Source: Chitinophaga costaii (lineage in GTDB: Bacteria; Bacteroidota; Bacteroidia; Chitinophagales; Chitinophagaceae). Taken from it: a DNA stretch of 64,000 bases. The position numbers were made by a program, and so were the translations under genes. Below the pieces are notes generated by a model. That model was not told the origin of the DNA. It made no database searches and saw only the letters and a program-made list of their open reading frames with translations. Positions 43,993 through 54,022 of this stretch are shown here, piece after piece; within the stretch, counting starts at the first letter, position 1; every line of letters begins with the position of its first letter. Location of the stretch: assembly GCF_900094705.1 (NCBI RefSeq), contig NZ_FMAR01000012.1, positions 62,001 through 126,000 of the forward strand. The letters are read 5' to 3'.

Positions 43993-46386
43993 ATGATAAA
44001 AAGTTACCTGAAAATTGCCTGGCGTAATACCTGGTATCATAAGGGCTATAGCGCCATTAATATTTTTGGCCTGGGACTGGGCATGGCAGTGGCGCTCCTC
44101 ATTGGGCTGTGGGCGGTATACCAGTTTCAATACGACCGTTTTTTTCCGGGCTACCGGGAAGCGGCGCAGGTAATGATCCATATAAAGCAACTAGACTTAG
44201 ACCGCACGCAGCCTTCTGTATCGCTGCCGGTAAAGGAGGCACTGACCGGTATGCCCGGCATCCGCTACGTAGCGGAAAGCGGTTGGTTGGAATACCGTAG
44301 CCTGATAGCTGAAAATAAAAAATTATACCTGGGCGGCATAGGTGCCGGGGCAGATTACCTGCGCATTTTAGACTATCCCCTGCTGGACGGCGACCCGGCT
44401 ACCTGCCTCCGGGAGCCTTACAGCATTGTACTCACCGCCGCTACTGCCCGCAGTCTTTTTGGGCAGGAAAACCCGATGGGCAAGCTGGTGAAGATAGACA
44501 ATGATAACAGTGTAAAAGTAACCGGCATACTGAAAGATATACCTTCCACGGCCACGGTTAGTTTTGCCTACCTGCTGCCATTTGCCTTTCTGGAAAAAAC
44601 CCGTAACTGGATAGCAAATTCCCGCAACCAGTGGGGCAACAACTCCTTCCAAATGTGGGTAAGGCTGGCGCCCCATACGGATCTTGCTTCCCTGAACCAT
44701 AGGATTGCGGGGCTTTATAAGCGCTCGCAGGATGTAAATATGCAGCACTTTATTACCTTCCTCTATCCCGCTAGCCGCTGGCATTTGTACACGGAATACC
44801 AGGAAGATCAAAATGGGAGTGGCCTCATCGCGTATGTGCGCATGTTTTGCCTTATCGGAGCCATGGTGCTGCTGATTGCCTGCATAAATTTTGTGAACCT
44901 GGCCACAGCCCGGTCAGACCGGCGGGCCAGGGAGGTGGGGGTGCGTAAAGTAGTAGGCTCCAGCCGCAGTGAGATTATTGTGCAATTTTTACTGGAATCC
45001 TACCTGCTTACCTGTATAGCCTTTGTTTTTGCCCTCTTACTGGCAATCATAGCGCTACCGTATTTTAACCGCCTAACGGCTTGCGACATACGGATACCTT
45101 TCAGCGACCTCCGTTTCTGGCTCGTTATGGGTGGCTATCTCCTGCTTACCGGGCTGCTGGCGGGGGCCAGGCCTGCATTTTACTTATCTTCTTTCCTGCC
45201 GGTGCGGGTGCTGAAAGGCACCTTGCAGGCCAGCCATACCATGGTATTGCCCCGTAAGGCGCTGGTAGTTCTGCAGTTTGTTTGTTCTGTTACCTTGGTC
45301 ATTGCCGCATCTGTCATCTACCAGCAAATAAGGTATGCGCAGCTCCGGCCTAAAGGATATAATACCAACCGGCTGGTGAGTACGGCCATGAGTGAAGACC
45401 TGAACCGCAACTATGCCGCCCTGCGCAATGATATCATGCAATCCGGCGTAGTAGAAAGTGTTTCGCTTACCAGCTCCGGGGCTACCTGGGTAGATAGCCA
45501 CACCATGCTGGATGGCTGGGAGGGCAAGCAAACCCCCAACCAGTTAGGTACCGGTATTATGGAAATCGATAAAAATTATTTTGCCACCACCGGCATGCAA
45601 ATGCTGGAAGGGCGTAATTTCTTCCAGGAAAATGCCCAGGCCGATAGTAGCGTGATTATTGTAAACGAAGCGGCCGTGCGGGCCATGCATCTTAAAGACC
45701 CTGTAGGTAAGCTGGTAAAATATTACGAAGGAGGTGCCCATGGCCCGGAATTAAAACAAGTAGCTATTATCGGGGTGGTAAAAGATGCTATTATGGAATC
45801 GCCTTACACGCCGGTAAGCCCTGCCATATATGTTCATGGGCGGCGGGGTAATTACCTGCTATACCGCTTGTCCAACAAGGTAGCACCGGTGGCTGCCATT
45901 GGTAAGTTGACAGCTATATTCGAGCGCTATAATCCGGCTTACCCGTATGAGTATAACTTTGTAGACGCAGACTATGCAGCCAAGTTTGCGCTGGAAAAGC
46001 TGGTGGGTACGCTGGCGGCCATTTTTGCAGGACTTACCATCCTGATCTCCTGCCTGGGCCTTTTTGCCCTGGCTACTTACATGGCAGCGCAGCGCACACG
46101 GGAAATCGGCATCCGCAAGGTGCTGGGGGCTACGATATGGCAGCTATGGATGTTATTGTCTAAAGACTTTGTATGGCTGGTAGGAATAAGTTGCTTACTG
46201 GCTGCGCCGGTGGCGTGGATGTTTTTACAGCACTGGCTGGAGCAATATAATTATCGTATACACCTGGGTGCTGGCATATTCCTGGCGGCATCGGCGGTGG
46301 CCCTGTTCATCACGGTTTGTACCATCAGCTACCAGGCTATCCGGGCGGCGATGGCCAATCCGGTGAAGAGCTTGCGCACAGAATAA
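43993..46386 (+). CDS. MacB/FtsX-like ABC transporter permease
   Basis: The 797-residue start at 43993 (MIKSYLKIAWRNTWYHKGYS) matches the family N-terminus; a longer frame upstream overlaps the DUF1015 gene. There are two FtsX-type membrane units, each with a conserved loop: ATARSDRRAREVGVRKVVGSS in the first half and AAQRTREIGIRKVLGAT in the second. Two MacB-type periplasmic domains precede them. Such proteins couple a cytoplasmic ATPase to mechanical work on envelope substrates. No ATPase gene is adjacent, so the partner is elsewhere. It is transcribed alone, divergent from DUF1015. Confidence 0.88.
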   Translation: MIKSYLKIAWRNTWYHKGYSAINIFGLGLGMAVALLIGLWAVYQFQYDRFFPGYREAAQVMIHIKQLDLDRTQPSVSLPVKEALTGMPGIRYVAESGWLEYRSLIAENKKLYLGGIGAGADYLRILDYPLLDGDPATCLREPYSIVLTAATARSLFGQENPMGKLVKIDNDNSVKVTGILKDIPSTATVSFAYLLPFAFLEKTRNWIANSRNQWGNNSFQMWVRLAPHTDLASLNHRIAGLYKRSQDVNMQHFITFLYPASRWHLYTEYQEDQNGSGLIAYVRMFCLIGAMVLLIACINFVNLATARSDRRAREVGVRKVVGSSRSEIIVQFLLESYLLTCIAFVFALLLAIIALPYFNRLTACDIRIPFSDLRFWLVMGGYLLLTGLLAGARPAFYLSSFLPVRVLKGTLQASHTMVLPRKALVVLQFVCSVTLVIAASVIYQQIRYAQLRPKGYNTNRLVSTAMSEDLNRNYAALRNDIMQSGVVESVSLTSSGATWVDSHTMLDGWEGKQTPNQLGTGIMEIDKNYFATTGMQMLEGRNFFQENAQADSSVIIVNEAAVRAMHLKDPVGKLVKYYEGGAHGPELKQVAIIGVVKDAIMESPYTPVSPAIYVHGRRGNYLLYRLSNKVAPVAAIGKLTAIFERYNPAYPYEYNFVDADYAAKFALEKLVGTLAAIFAGLTILISCLGLFALATYMAAQRTREIGIRKVLGATIWQLWMLLSKDFVWLVGISCLLAAPVAWMFLQHWLEQYNYRIHLGAGIFLAASAVALFITVCTISYQAIRAAMANPVKSLRTE

Positions 46387-46482
46387 AAACATGGCGTATT
46401 GTTACCGCTCTTCGGCATGAAAGGAAACTTGGATCAACTTGTTACACATAGGGGGGGGGTAAAAGACTTCCTGCCTACAATG

Positions 46483-46511
46483 AAAAGGCACCAGGATATC
46501 CCGGTGCCTTT
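46483..46511. terminator. terminator between the permease and serC
   Basis: AAAGGCACC pairs with GGTGCCTTT around an inner GAT/ATC stem. It lies between two convergent genes and has runs of A and T on the two sides. Confidence 0.8.
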
Positions 46512-46541
46512 CTTAAAACATAGTGGTTATTCAAAAAACGT

Positions 46542-47612
46542 TTAAGCTTTTTTCATGCTAAAATACTTCATCGCCTCTACCATTACTTCCACACTATCCA
46601 GCGGCAGGGCATTGTAAATAGAAGCGCGGAAGCCTCCCACACTGCGGTGGCCTTTAATGCCTACGATATCTTCTTTCTTGGTGAATTTCAGGAATTCCTC
46701 TTCCAGTTCCGGCTTGTCCATGATAAAGCAAACGTTCATTTTGCTGCGGTCTTCTTTTACCACGGTGCCACGGAATAGAGGATTCTCGTCTATCTCTCCA
46801 TAAAGCAGCGCTGCCTTCCGATCATTGATCTTTTCGATGGCTGCTACGCCGCCCTGTGCTTTCAGCCAGCGGAGGGTGAGCATGGAAATGTAAACCGCGA
46901 ATACGGGGGGTGTATTAAACATAGACGCATTGTCGATATGTACGCGGTAGTCCAGCATAGATGGGATATTGCGCGTTACCTTACCCAGTATGCTTTTGCG
47001 CACAGCCACCACGGTAGCGCCAGCAGCACCCATGTTCTTTTGTACGCCGCCATAAATGAGGGCAAATTTATTGAAGTCCATGCTGCGGCTCAGGATATCT
47101 GAACTCATATCAGCCACCAGGGGCACATCAGTTTCAGGGATGTGGTGCCATTGGGTGCCGTAAATGGTATTGTTTGTAGTAATGTGCAAATACTTGGCCT
47201 GGGGAGGAACCGTAAAATCTTTGGGAATAAAATTGTAGTTACGGTCTTTGGAACTGCTTACCACATCTACATAGCCAAACAATTTTGCTTCCTTGATCGC
47301 TTTGGATGACCATACACCCGTGTCGGTATAAGCGGCTGTTTCCCCGCTTTCTAGCAGGTTCATAGGGATGGTCAGGAATTGCGTACTGGCGCCACCATGC
47401 AGGAAGAGCACTTCAAAGTCGTCTTCCAGTTGCATGAGTTCCCTTACCAGGCTGCGAGCTTCTTCGATCACGGCCACGAAGGGTGGCGTACGGTGTCCTA
47501 TCTCCAGGATGGACATGCCGGAGCCTTCAAAATCAATAAGCGCTTTGCTGGCCTTGTATAATACCTCGTTGGGTAATATAGACGGGCCTGCGTTAAAGTT
47601 ATGCACCTTCAT
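46542..47612 (-). CDS. serC: phosphoserine aminotransferase
   Basis: SerC converts 3-phosphohydroxypyruvate to 3-phosphoserine in serine biosynthesis and uses pyridoxal phosphate. The start at 47612 gives MKVHNFNAGPSILPNEVL, the usual N-terminus. MSILEIGHRTPPF, HGGASTQF for the phosphate and PLP, and the Schiff-base lysine Lys192 in YGGVQKNMGAAG are present, as is the C-terminal GHRSVGGFRASIYNA. The 356-residue length is normal. A TATCTTTG box at 47751-47758 on the minus strand gives a leader of about 130 bases. serA is not adjacent. Confidence 0.96.
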   Translation of the reverse strand: MKVHNFNAGPSILPNEVLYKASKALIDFEGSGMSILEIGHRTPPFVAVIEEARSLVRELMQLEDDFEVLFLHGGASTQFLTIPMNLLESGETAAYTDTGVWSSKAIKEAKLFGYVDVVSSSKDRNYNFIPKDFTVPPQAKYLHITTNNTIYGTQWHHIPETDVPLVADMSSDILSRSMDFNKFALIYGGVQKNMGAAGATVVAVRKSILGKVTRNIPSMLDYRVHIDNASMFNTPPVFAVYISMLTLRWLKAQGGVAAIEKINDRKAALLYGEIDENPLFRGTVVKEDRSKMNVCFIMDKPELEEEFLKFTKKEDIVGIKGHRSVGGFRASIYNALPLDSVEVMVEAMKYFSMKKA

Positions 47613-47979
47613 GTTGCGGTCAAGGTTAAATGCTTCGTTATTTTGTTCCACGTTGTCTGGTTTTTCAGAGGAAATAGAAAAAATACGCCGGGCTTACGTA
47701 ATCCGGCAGTTTGCTATGGTATAAGGAATGGCTAAAGTGTGACAGTAAAACAAAGATAGATTATTCTTTGAAAAAGCGGTTCAACACATATTTGATATTG
47801 TTAATGTGTTGGCAAAATGAAAGCGATGCTATTGCTATCATTAATAATTGAAAATTTATTTACAATTGTTAGTTGTTGTCCGGTAGCTATGAAAGCATTT
47901 GTAGCAGCATGTTTTGGCCCCGTATAAAATGAATAAACTTTAGTGTTAATGCGCTAAACCCATGGTGGCCTTAGGGATA
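47613..47979. promoter_or_regulatory. intergenic region with serC promoter
   Basis: This gap holds a minus-strand -7 box TATCTTTG at 47751-47758 that should drive serC. No well-placed -33 element was found. The rest, A+T-rich, contains the short 3' tail region of the zinc phospholipase C-like gene and no ORF worth annotating. Confidence 0.5.
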
Positions 47980-48867
47980 TTATACCCTTAATCCTCGTAA
48001 ATCCGGCTGTCCCGCATTTACCCAGGCCGTATACCAGATACTGGCCACACCTGCCATGGAGGCCCGCATGCGGCGTGCCACCATGCCACTCAGTAGTTGA
48101 TGAAACTGTTTCGTATAGGCGTAAGCGTAATCACGCGTAAGTTTGCCTTTGCGAAAACCAAATGCATACCGCTCTGCTTCCGGATATTGCTGTCGCAGGA
48201 GTTGTTCTGCCGAAAGTACCGAGTCGGCGGCCTGTCCGCTGGAAATCACAGCCTCCCAAATGAATTGCCGGGGTGAGGTAAGGTATTGTGCAGTGCCTAT
48301 CCAGTAACTGAATTCCGTATCCGCAAACAGTTCCGGTATGCGGGATTCCCACAAGGCATGAATGCCTTCCTGCCCGCTCAATTGTCCGTTGTGATTTGTA
48401 CTGGCATGCAGGGGTACGTGGGCATCGCCCATGTAGTGGCCAATGTCTGCCGAGAGTTTTAAAATACGCCGCCCGTCGCGGGCTATAAAAGCGTTGGTGA
48501 GTGCATACATCATCTGCTCCAGGTGCCAAGGCAGAACACCGTACTGATTCAGTGTATCCAGCGTATAACAAGCAATGGCTTCTTTCCAGGCACGCGGCAG
48601 GTTGCTGTAAGGCGGCTGACCGTAATGATCAATATCAATGAAATGGCGGGGCGCCTCTCCGGCCATTGCATAACGGCGCTGGTCTGGATCGGTGGCGTGC
48701 CGGGTTATGTAATCAATATGGGGTTTGTAAAATACCAGCATCTGTGGTGGCAGGGCAAATACCGCCATGCGGTTGATGCGCTGGTGCGCGAAGAATCCCC
48801 AGGCCAGGGATGATGCCGGCATCAATAGCATTAACAGCGTTGTTAACAAATAGCGGGGGAGTAACAT
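47980..48867 (-). CDS. exported zinc-dependent phospholipase C / S1-P1 nuclease-like protein
   Basis: The start at 48867 gives a signal peptide (LLTTLLMLLMPASSLA) that leaves a mature N-terminus Trp-Gly-Phe-Phe-Ala-His. In this family the N-terminal Trp amine and backbone coordinate zinc, so the processing fits well. Further histidines and acids follow in GEAPRHFIDIDHYG, LSADIGHYMGDAHVPLHAS and HALWESRIPEL, the classic tri-zinc set. It could hydrolyse phospholipids or nucleic acids; the sequence does not separate these. It is a single-gene unit of 295 residues, exported to the periplasm or beyond. Confidence 0.82.
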   Translation of the reverse strand: MLLPRYLLTTLLMLLMPASSLAWGFFAHQRINRMAVFALPPQMLVFYKPHIDYITRHATDPDQRRYAMAGEAPRHFIDIDHYGQPPYSNLPRAWKEAIACYTLDTLNQYGVLPWHLEQMMYALTNAFIARDGRRILKLSADIGHYMGDAHVPLHASTNHNGQLSGQEGIHALWESRIPELFADTEFSYWIGTAQYLTSPRQFIWEAVISSGQAADSVLSAEQLLRQQYPEAERYAFGFRKGKLTRDYAYAYTKQFHQLLSGMVARRMRASMAGVASIWYTAWVNAGQPDLRGLRV

Positions 48868-49098
48868 ACCATTCAAATTAAATATTTTCTCTTTGTCTGA
48901 CTGGTTATAAACAACCATTAACGCGTTATTAACTACCTGGTAGAGGGTGCTTGCCGAATTTATCGTTTATGTGAAGCCATGCTTCCTTGCACCGTGAGCC
49001 TGCTCATCGTTTACCCATCGCCTGGGAAATACCTGGGTTAAAGCGCACGCAAGACAGTTGGTTCCCACTGTTTGGCAGGATCTGTATATTTTATGTCA

Positions 49099-49129
49099 TT
49101 GCAGCCAGCCGCCATACCCGCTAACTTTA
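49099..49129 (+). promoter_or_regulatory. gapA promoter
   Basis: TTG at 49099-49101, a 20-base spacer, and TAACTTTA at 49122-49129 fit the Bacteroidota promoter layout. The start would be near 49136, leaving a leader of about 18 bases before the ATG at 49154. The longer frame beginning 49058 would start upstream of this promoter and is rejected. Confidence 0.55.
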
Positions 49130-49153
49130 TACCGAAATACAAATAGAAAAAAT

Positions 49154-50128
49154 ATGAAAGTTGCCATCAATGGTTTCGGCAGGATAGGCCGCATGACCTT
49201 CCGCGCCCTGCAAGACAAAAATATAGACATCGTAGCCGTGAACGACCTGACCGATACGCCTACCCTCGCCCACCTGCTCACCTACGATAGCGCCCATGGC
49301 CGCTTCCCTGGTACCATTGTGGCTGGCGAAAACAGCCTGATGGTAAATGGGAAAGAAACCTGCTTCCTCAGCGAGAAAGACCCTTCCAAACTGCCCTGGA
49401 AAGAACTGGACGTAGATGTAGTGATCGAATCCACCGGCCGTTTTACCGACCGGAGCAAGGCGCAAGCGCATATCGATGCCGGGGCTAAAAAAGTACTGAT
49501 CACCGCACCTGCTAGTGGCGGGGTTAAGACCATTGTGCATGGGGTTAATAATGAACTGATTGGGGGCGACAATATTTACAGTACGGCCTCCTGCACCACG
49601 GGCAGCATTGCACCGGTGTTATTTATCCTGGATAAAGAATATGGTATAGAAAGCGGTTTTATGAGTACCGTACACGCCTTTACCGCCGATCAGCATTTAC
49701 AGGACGCACCCCACCGAGATCTGCGCCGGGCGCGCGCTGCCACGCATTCCATTATTCCTACCAGCACCGGCGCTGCCAAGGCCATTGGCGAGGTATTGCC
49801 CAACCTTAAAGGAAAAATGGATGGTTATTCTTACAGGGTGCCGGTCATAGATGGCTCTATCGTAGACCTCACGGTAAATCTTACCCAGGAAGTGTCTATA
49901 GCAACACTTAACGCTCTCTTTAAAAAGTATGCAGATGGCCCACTGAAAGGTATCCTGGAATACACGGAGGCACCCTTCGTATCTTCGGACATATTGGGCA
50001 ATACCCATTCTTCTATTGTAGATGGCACCCTCACCCGCAGCATTCAGAAAACCGTGAAGGTGGTGGCCTGGTACGATAACGAAGTGGGTATATCCAACCG
50101 TATTTCAGAGTTGGTAGGCCTGTTGTAA
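49154..50128 (+). CDS. gapA: glyceraldehyde-3-phosphate dehydrogenase, type I
   Basis: The enzyme oxidises glyceraldehyde 3-phosphate to 1,3-bisphosphoglycerate with NAD in glycolysis. The 324-residue protein starts KVAINGFGRIGRMTFRAL. The catalytic cysteine is Cys147 in the segment ASCTTGS, in place of the more common ASCTTNC, and the general-base histidine lies in the STVHAFTADQ stretch. RRARAATHSIIPTSTGAAKAIG and the C-terminal WYDNEVGISNRISEL are conserved. It is a single gene; enolase at the window end is the other glycolytic enzyme. Confidence 0.96.
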   Translation: MKVAINGFGRIGRMTFRALQDKNIDIVAVNDLTDTPTLAHLLTYDSAHGRFPGTIVAGENSLMVNGKETCFLSEKDPSKLPWKELDVDVVIESTGRFTDRSKAQAHIDAGAKKVLITAPASGGVKTIVHGVNNELIGGDNIYSTASCTTGSIAPVLFILDKEYGIESGFMSTVHAFTADQHLQDAPHRDLRRARAATHSIIPTSTGAAKAIGEVLPNLKGKMDGYSYRVPVIDGSIVDLTVNLTQEVSIATLNALFKKYADGPLKGILEYTEAPFVSSDILGNTHSSIVDGTLTRSIQKTVKVVAWYDNEVGISNRISELVGLL

Positions 50129-50138
50129 TTTTGACCAT

Positions 50139-51149
50139 ATGCATACTGAAAAGTCCTCCGTAAAGAAGAAGACCATTGTACTGCTGGCCATGCCCAACAC
50201 TCGTCTGCTGGACATTGCAGGGCCCAGCGACGTATTTGCAACGGCCGCTAACATACAGCATCCGGATCAGGAGGTTTACGAGCTGCTGCTGGCTTCCGCC
50301 ACCGGCCACCTGCAAGTGATGACCGCCTCAGGCATTGCCGTAACTTGTCACATCAACCTGATGGATATAGATTTTCCTATAGACACCCTGCTGATTGGCG
50401 GTTTTTCTTTAGCAGCGGTGCACCAGTTAAGTGCCGGCTTTTTTGAATGGCTGGAGGCGCATTATCCATCCATCCGGCGCATGGGTTCTGTATGTTCGGG
50501 CGCCTTTGCGCTGGCCAGGGCGGGGCTCCTCAATAACCGGCATGCTACCACACACTGGCAGTCTTGTGAACGGCTGGCGCTGGATTTTCCGCAGGTAAAG
50601 GTAGACAGCTCGCCATTTTTTGTAAAAGATGGTAATATTTATACTTCCGGTGGGGTTACCTCCGGGATGGACCTGGCCATAGCGCTGGTGGAGGAAGACT
50701 TGGGCCGCGAGGTGGCCCTGCAGGTGGCACGCCGGCTGGTATTGCATTTAAAACGGCCCGGTGGCCAGGTGCAATTTAGCAGCCTGCTTCCTTCGTACGA
50801 CCTGGAAAGCCCGCTGGTAGCGCGTATTCACCCCTGGCTGATCAAAAATGTTCAGCAAGATATTAAAGTAGAAGACATGGCCGCACAGGCCAGTATGAGT
50901 CCGCGTAATTTTGCGCGGGTGTTCGGGAAAGAAAAACACATGACGCCCGCCAAATACTTGGAAAAATTGAGGGTGGAGGTGGCCAGGCAATACCTGGAAC
51001 ATACCGACCTGAGTATGGAACAGATCGCAGAAAGATGTGGCCTGGGGGGCCAGGTATCTATGCGCCGCACCTTTTTACGGCATTTACGCATTTCCCCCAG
51101 CTATTACCGGACGGCTTTCAGAACAGCCCTCCCGGAAGAAGTGGCATAA
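50139..51149 (+). CDS. GlxA-type transcriptional regulator (DJ-1/PfpI domain plus AraC HTH)
   Basis: The 336-residue protein has an N-terminal DJ-1/PfpI-like domain (IVLLAMPNTRLLDIAGPSDVF; SVCSGAFALARAGLLNN around residue 115, with the nucleophile-elbow cysteine) followed by an AraC-type DNA-binding domain with two helix-turn-helix motifs (MAAQASMSPRNFARVF and IAERCGLGGQVSMRRTFLRH). Such regulators often sense nitrogenous compounds through the first domain. It lies 10 bp after gapA on the same strand, but a shared role is not evident. The target genes are not known. Confidence 0.9.
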   Translation: MHTEKSSVKKKTIVLLAMPNTRLLDIAGPSDVFATAANIQHPDQEVYELLLASATGHLQVMTASGIAVTCHINLMDIDFPIDTLLIGGFSLAAVHQLSAGFFEWLEAHYPSIRRMGSVCSGAFALARAGLLNNRHATTHWQSCERLALDFPQVKVDSSPFFVKDGNIYTSGGVTSGMDLAIALVEEDLGREVALQVARRLVLHLKRPGGQVQFSSLLPSYDLESPLVARIHPWLIKNVQQDIKVEDMAAQASMSPRNFARVFGKEKHMTPAKYLEKLRVEVARQYLEHTDLSMEQIAERCGLGGQVSMRRTFLRHLRISPSYYRTAFRTALPEEVA

Positions 51150-51190
51150 CCCCCGGTGGCAGGCGTTGCTCCCGGCCATGCAGGATATAT

Positions 51191-51862
51191 TTATCCGGGT
51201 GTATTGGTCCCGGCAGGAGCGGCTACAGGATCTTCCGGCACCATAATATGCGCGTGTACACTGCCGGTAACTCCCCCGGATACTACAAATTTCATGGCTT
51301 CCGCAGCCGTTATATTTTCCAGGATCCTCACCTTATGTTTTGGTACCAGGTACACCTTTCCCGCTATGGCATAAGATTGAGGGCAGTACACTGCCATATG
51401 ATCTGTAAGCCCAAAGTGCGCCATATCCTGTTGGGTAATAAAGCCTATTTCCCATACATCCTCGCCATAAATACGGGCCAGTACGGGGTGGTCAAACTTT
51501 TTCTTCTCTCCCACAAAGGCGTCAAAAACATCCTTAATAGAACTGTAAATATATTTTACGAAGGGGATATGTTCCAGCGCATGGTCGAAGATGTCGAAGA
51601 GCCGGCCCAGGATGAAGGAGGAACTGAGGTAACCTACCAATACGATAATAAACAATACCAGTACAAACCCTACGCCTTTATAACGCAGAAAGTAAAGTGG
51701 CGTATGTTCCGACAGCAGATTTAAGGGTAGGAGGTTGTCGATAGTCTGAAACCCCCAATAAATCGCAAAGGCGGTAATGCCCACCGGTGCAAGGATGAGC
51801 AGGCCCTGGAAGAAGTAGCGGAGCAGGCGCGACGTAAAAGTATTGAAGTTGAACTTTGCCAT
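51191..51862 (-). CDS. DUF502-family membrane protein
   Basis: The start at 51862 (MAKFNFNTFTSRLLRYFFQG) is preferred over the upstream frame, which has no family similarity. The 223-residue protein has two membrane spans (LLILAPVGITAFAIYWGF and GFVLVLFIIVLVGYLS) and the conserved FILGRLFDIFDHALEHIPFVKYIYSSIKDV, followed by a soluble C-terminal region with GFITQQDMA and VPKHKVRIL. The family is called DUF502 and has no established function. The gene is convergent with the GlxA-type regulator. Confidence 0.87.
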   Translation of the reverse strand: MAKFNFNTFTSRLLRYFFQGLLILAPVGITAFAIYWGFQTIDNLLPLNLLSEHTPLYFLRYKGVGFVLVLFIIVLVGYLSSSFILGRLFDIFDHALEHIPFVKYIYSSIKDVFDAFVGEKKKFDHPVLARIYGEDVWEIGFITQQDMAHFGLTDHMAVYCPQSYAIAGKVYLVPKHKVRILENITAAEAMKFVVSGGVTGSVHAHIMVPEDPVAAPAGTNTPG

Positions 51863-52747
51863 AAGAAATGAGTATCCCAGTGTTAAAATAGCGTGTTGCA
51901 GGCCCGTAAATAAGTAGATATTAGCATAACGGTGAGCTCCAAAAGTACCTGCAGAAATAGTTGTGGAGTAAATCGTGTATCCACAACCCTTCAAAAATAA
52001 GGTTTTCACCTGCCGTTGCCTCCGCCTTCCCGGAAAATAATGCCGAAACTTTTGAAAAGTATTCCTGCTTATTTATATGTTCTTTAAAATGTTATGTTAG
52101 GACAAGCGGGTAAATGAAGGCATACTGCCCGGCCGCTTCCAGTGAGGTGTTATACCGGGATCAAGACATAAATAAGTCTGAAAGCAGGATGAAAGCAGGC
52201 AAAAACAGCTCATCTTGGTGAAAAAGTGTCTTTTTTTAATAGATTTATGGATTTTAAGGTCATTTACCAAACTTTAACAAAAGAACATTGTTATATTTGA
52301 AAAGGCTTTCCTATTTTTGAATCCTTATTGAAAGATTGAGATATAACATTTGGCATACTTAGCCTGCACCAACTAATTAAAATTAGTAATAGGAAAACCG
52401 AAAAGCGGTCTGTACTGCACACTTTGAGAAATAGATGTAATGTCCCAAAAACAACCAGTAAATTAAGCTATCCACGGGGTAGGCCGTACACAATGTGTAG
52501 ATTACCATTGAAATCCTACAAAGACATCGGTAAATTTTGAGAGGTAAACCAGTATTATTTCATTCCTAATTATAACAAGAAAAGCCGTAATCTGGCCAAA
52601 TTAATGAATGGCCCATGAACCGGTAGGCGGTTATGGCCTGGGATTTGTGCCGATTTAGAGGATGCAATCGCAGTAAAAGTGACTATTTAATTTCCACCTG
52701 GTAAGCCCGGAACCGTTCAATAGCGCAAGATCAGAAAGAAAGTAACG
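51863..52747 (+). promoter_or_regulatory. long leader region before kynU
   Basis: The 885 bases contain no ORF of interest. A -7 box TATATTTG at 52292-52299 predicts a transcript start near 52306, so kynU would have a leader of about 440 bases. No known riboswitch was recognised. An independent small RNA in this interval is possible. Confidence 0.4.
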
Positions 52748-54013
52748 ATGACGTACCAAGCATCTTTATCCTATGCAGTAAGCCAGGATCAGCAAGATTC
52801 ACTTAATATATTCAGAGAGCAATTTCATTTTCCTCAACATAACGGGAAAGACGCTATTTACCTTTGTGGCAATTCACTCGGGCTTCAACCTAAGGCATTG
52901 AAAGCTGCCATACAGCAGGAATTAGATGATTGGCAAACGCATGCAGTGGAAGGATATTGGAGGGCAGAAAATCCCTGGTTGTATTACCAGCAGTTTTGCC
53001 GTAATCCTATGGCCCCGCTGATAGGTGCGCAGGAGCAGGAAGTATCTATCATGAATACCCTGACCACGAATCTGCATTTGCTCATGCTGAGTTTTTACCG
53101 GCCAGCCGGTCAGCGATATAAAATTATTATGGAGGCGGGCGCTTTTCCCAGCGATCAATACGCCGTAGAGACACAGGTTAAATTATACGGATATGATCCG
53201 GCAGACGCTATCATAGAAGTGGCGCCCCGTCCGGGAGAACATTTAATCCGTTTAGAAGATATATTACAGACTATAAGTGAACAAAGTGATAGCTTAGCCT
53301 TATTATTATTTGGCGGCATTAATTATTACACCGGGCAGCTTTTTGATATCAAAGCCTTAACCGACGCCACACACAAGGCAGGCGCTTTTGCAGGTTTCGA
53401 CCTGGCACACGCGGTGGGCAATGTACCTTTACAGTTGCACGACTGGAAGGTAGACTTCGCGGTGTGGTGTTCTTATAAGTACCTCAACGGTGGACCCGGG
53501 GCTGTAGGTGGCGCATTTATTCATGCGCAACATGCCGCTAAACTGGACTATCCAAGGGCTGGAGGGTGGTGGGGAAACGATGAAAGCACCCGTTTTCTCA
53601 TGGAAAAAGGGTTTGTGCCCAAAGCATCGGCAGAAGGCTGGCAATTAAGTACGGCCCAGGTATTTAACATGGTAGGGCTTAAAACCTCCCTGCAGTTATT
53701 TGGAGCAACTACTATTACCGCATTGAGTGCCAAAAGTTTACACCTAACCGGTTACCTGGAATATTTACTTCAACAACTGAAGGGTATACCATTTGAAATT
53801 TTAACACCTAAAAATTGTGCAGAACGCGGTGCGCAGCTATCTTTGTTCTTCGGAAACCAAGGCAAAGCCATTCACCAGCAACTCACAAAAGCAGGTATCA
53901 TCGCAGATTTTAGAGAACCCGGCGTTATCCGGCTTGCACCGGCGCCAATTTATAACACATACCAGGATGTATTTCATGTTTATGAAATCATCTCTAATAT
54001 TCAAACGTTTTAA
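52748..54013 (+). CDS. kynU: kynureninase
   Basis: Kynureninase is a PLP enzyme that splits kynurenine (or 3-hydroxykynurenine) to anthranilate (or 3-hydroxyanthranilate) and alanine. The 421-residue protein has YLCGNSLGLQPKAL near the N-terminus, EAGAFPSDQYAVETQ, FDLAHAVGNVPLQLHDW, and the Schiff-base Lys244 in CSYKYLNGGPGAVGGAF. The C-terminal half, with QLSLFFGNQGKAI, is normal. The enzyme may serve NAD synthesis or tryptophan breakdown; no other kyn genes are nearby. It is followed after 9 bases by the 2H phosphoesterase fusion, so both probably share a transcript. Confidence 0.95.
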   Translation: MTYQASLSYAVSQDQQDSLNIFREQFHFPQHNGKDAIYLCGNSLGLQPKALKAAIQQELDDWQTHAVEGYWRAENPWLYYQQFCRNPMAPLIGAQEQEVSIMNTLTTNLHLLMLSFYRPAGQRYKIIMEAGAFPSDQYAVETQVKLYGYDPADAIIEVAPRPGEHLIRLEDILQTISEQSDSLALLLFGGINYYTGQLFDIKALTDATHKAGAFAGFDLAHAVGNVPLQLHDWKVDFAVWCSYKYLNGGPGAVGGAFIHAQHAAKLDYPRAGGWWGNDESTRFLMEKGFVPKASAEGWQLSTAQVFNMVGLKTSLQLFGATTITALSAKSLHLTGYLEYLLQQLKGIPFEILTPKNCAERGAQLSLFFGNQGKAIHQQLTKAGIIADFREPGVIRLAPAPIYNTYQDVFHVYEIISNIQTF

Positions 54014-54022
54014 TTTAGTAAG

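Noticed and set aside
46451..46460. Run of nine G residues as a phase-variable tract
   Set aside because: It lies after the permease stop and outside any promoter recognised here, so length change would have no evident effect.
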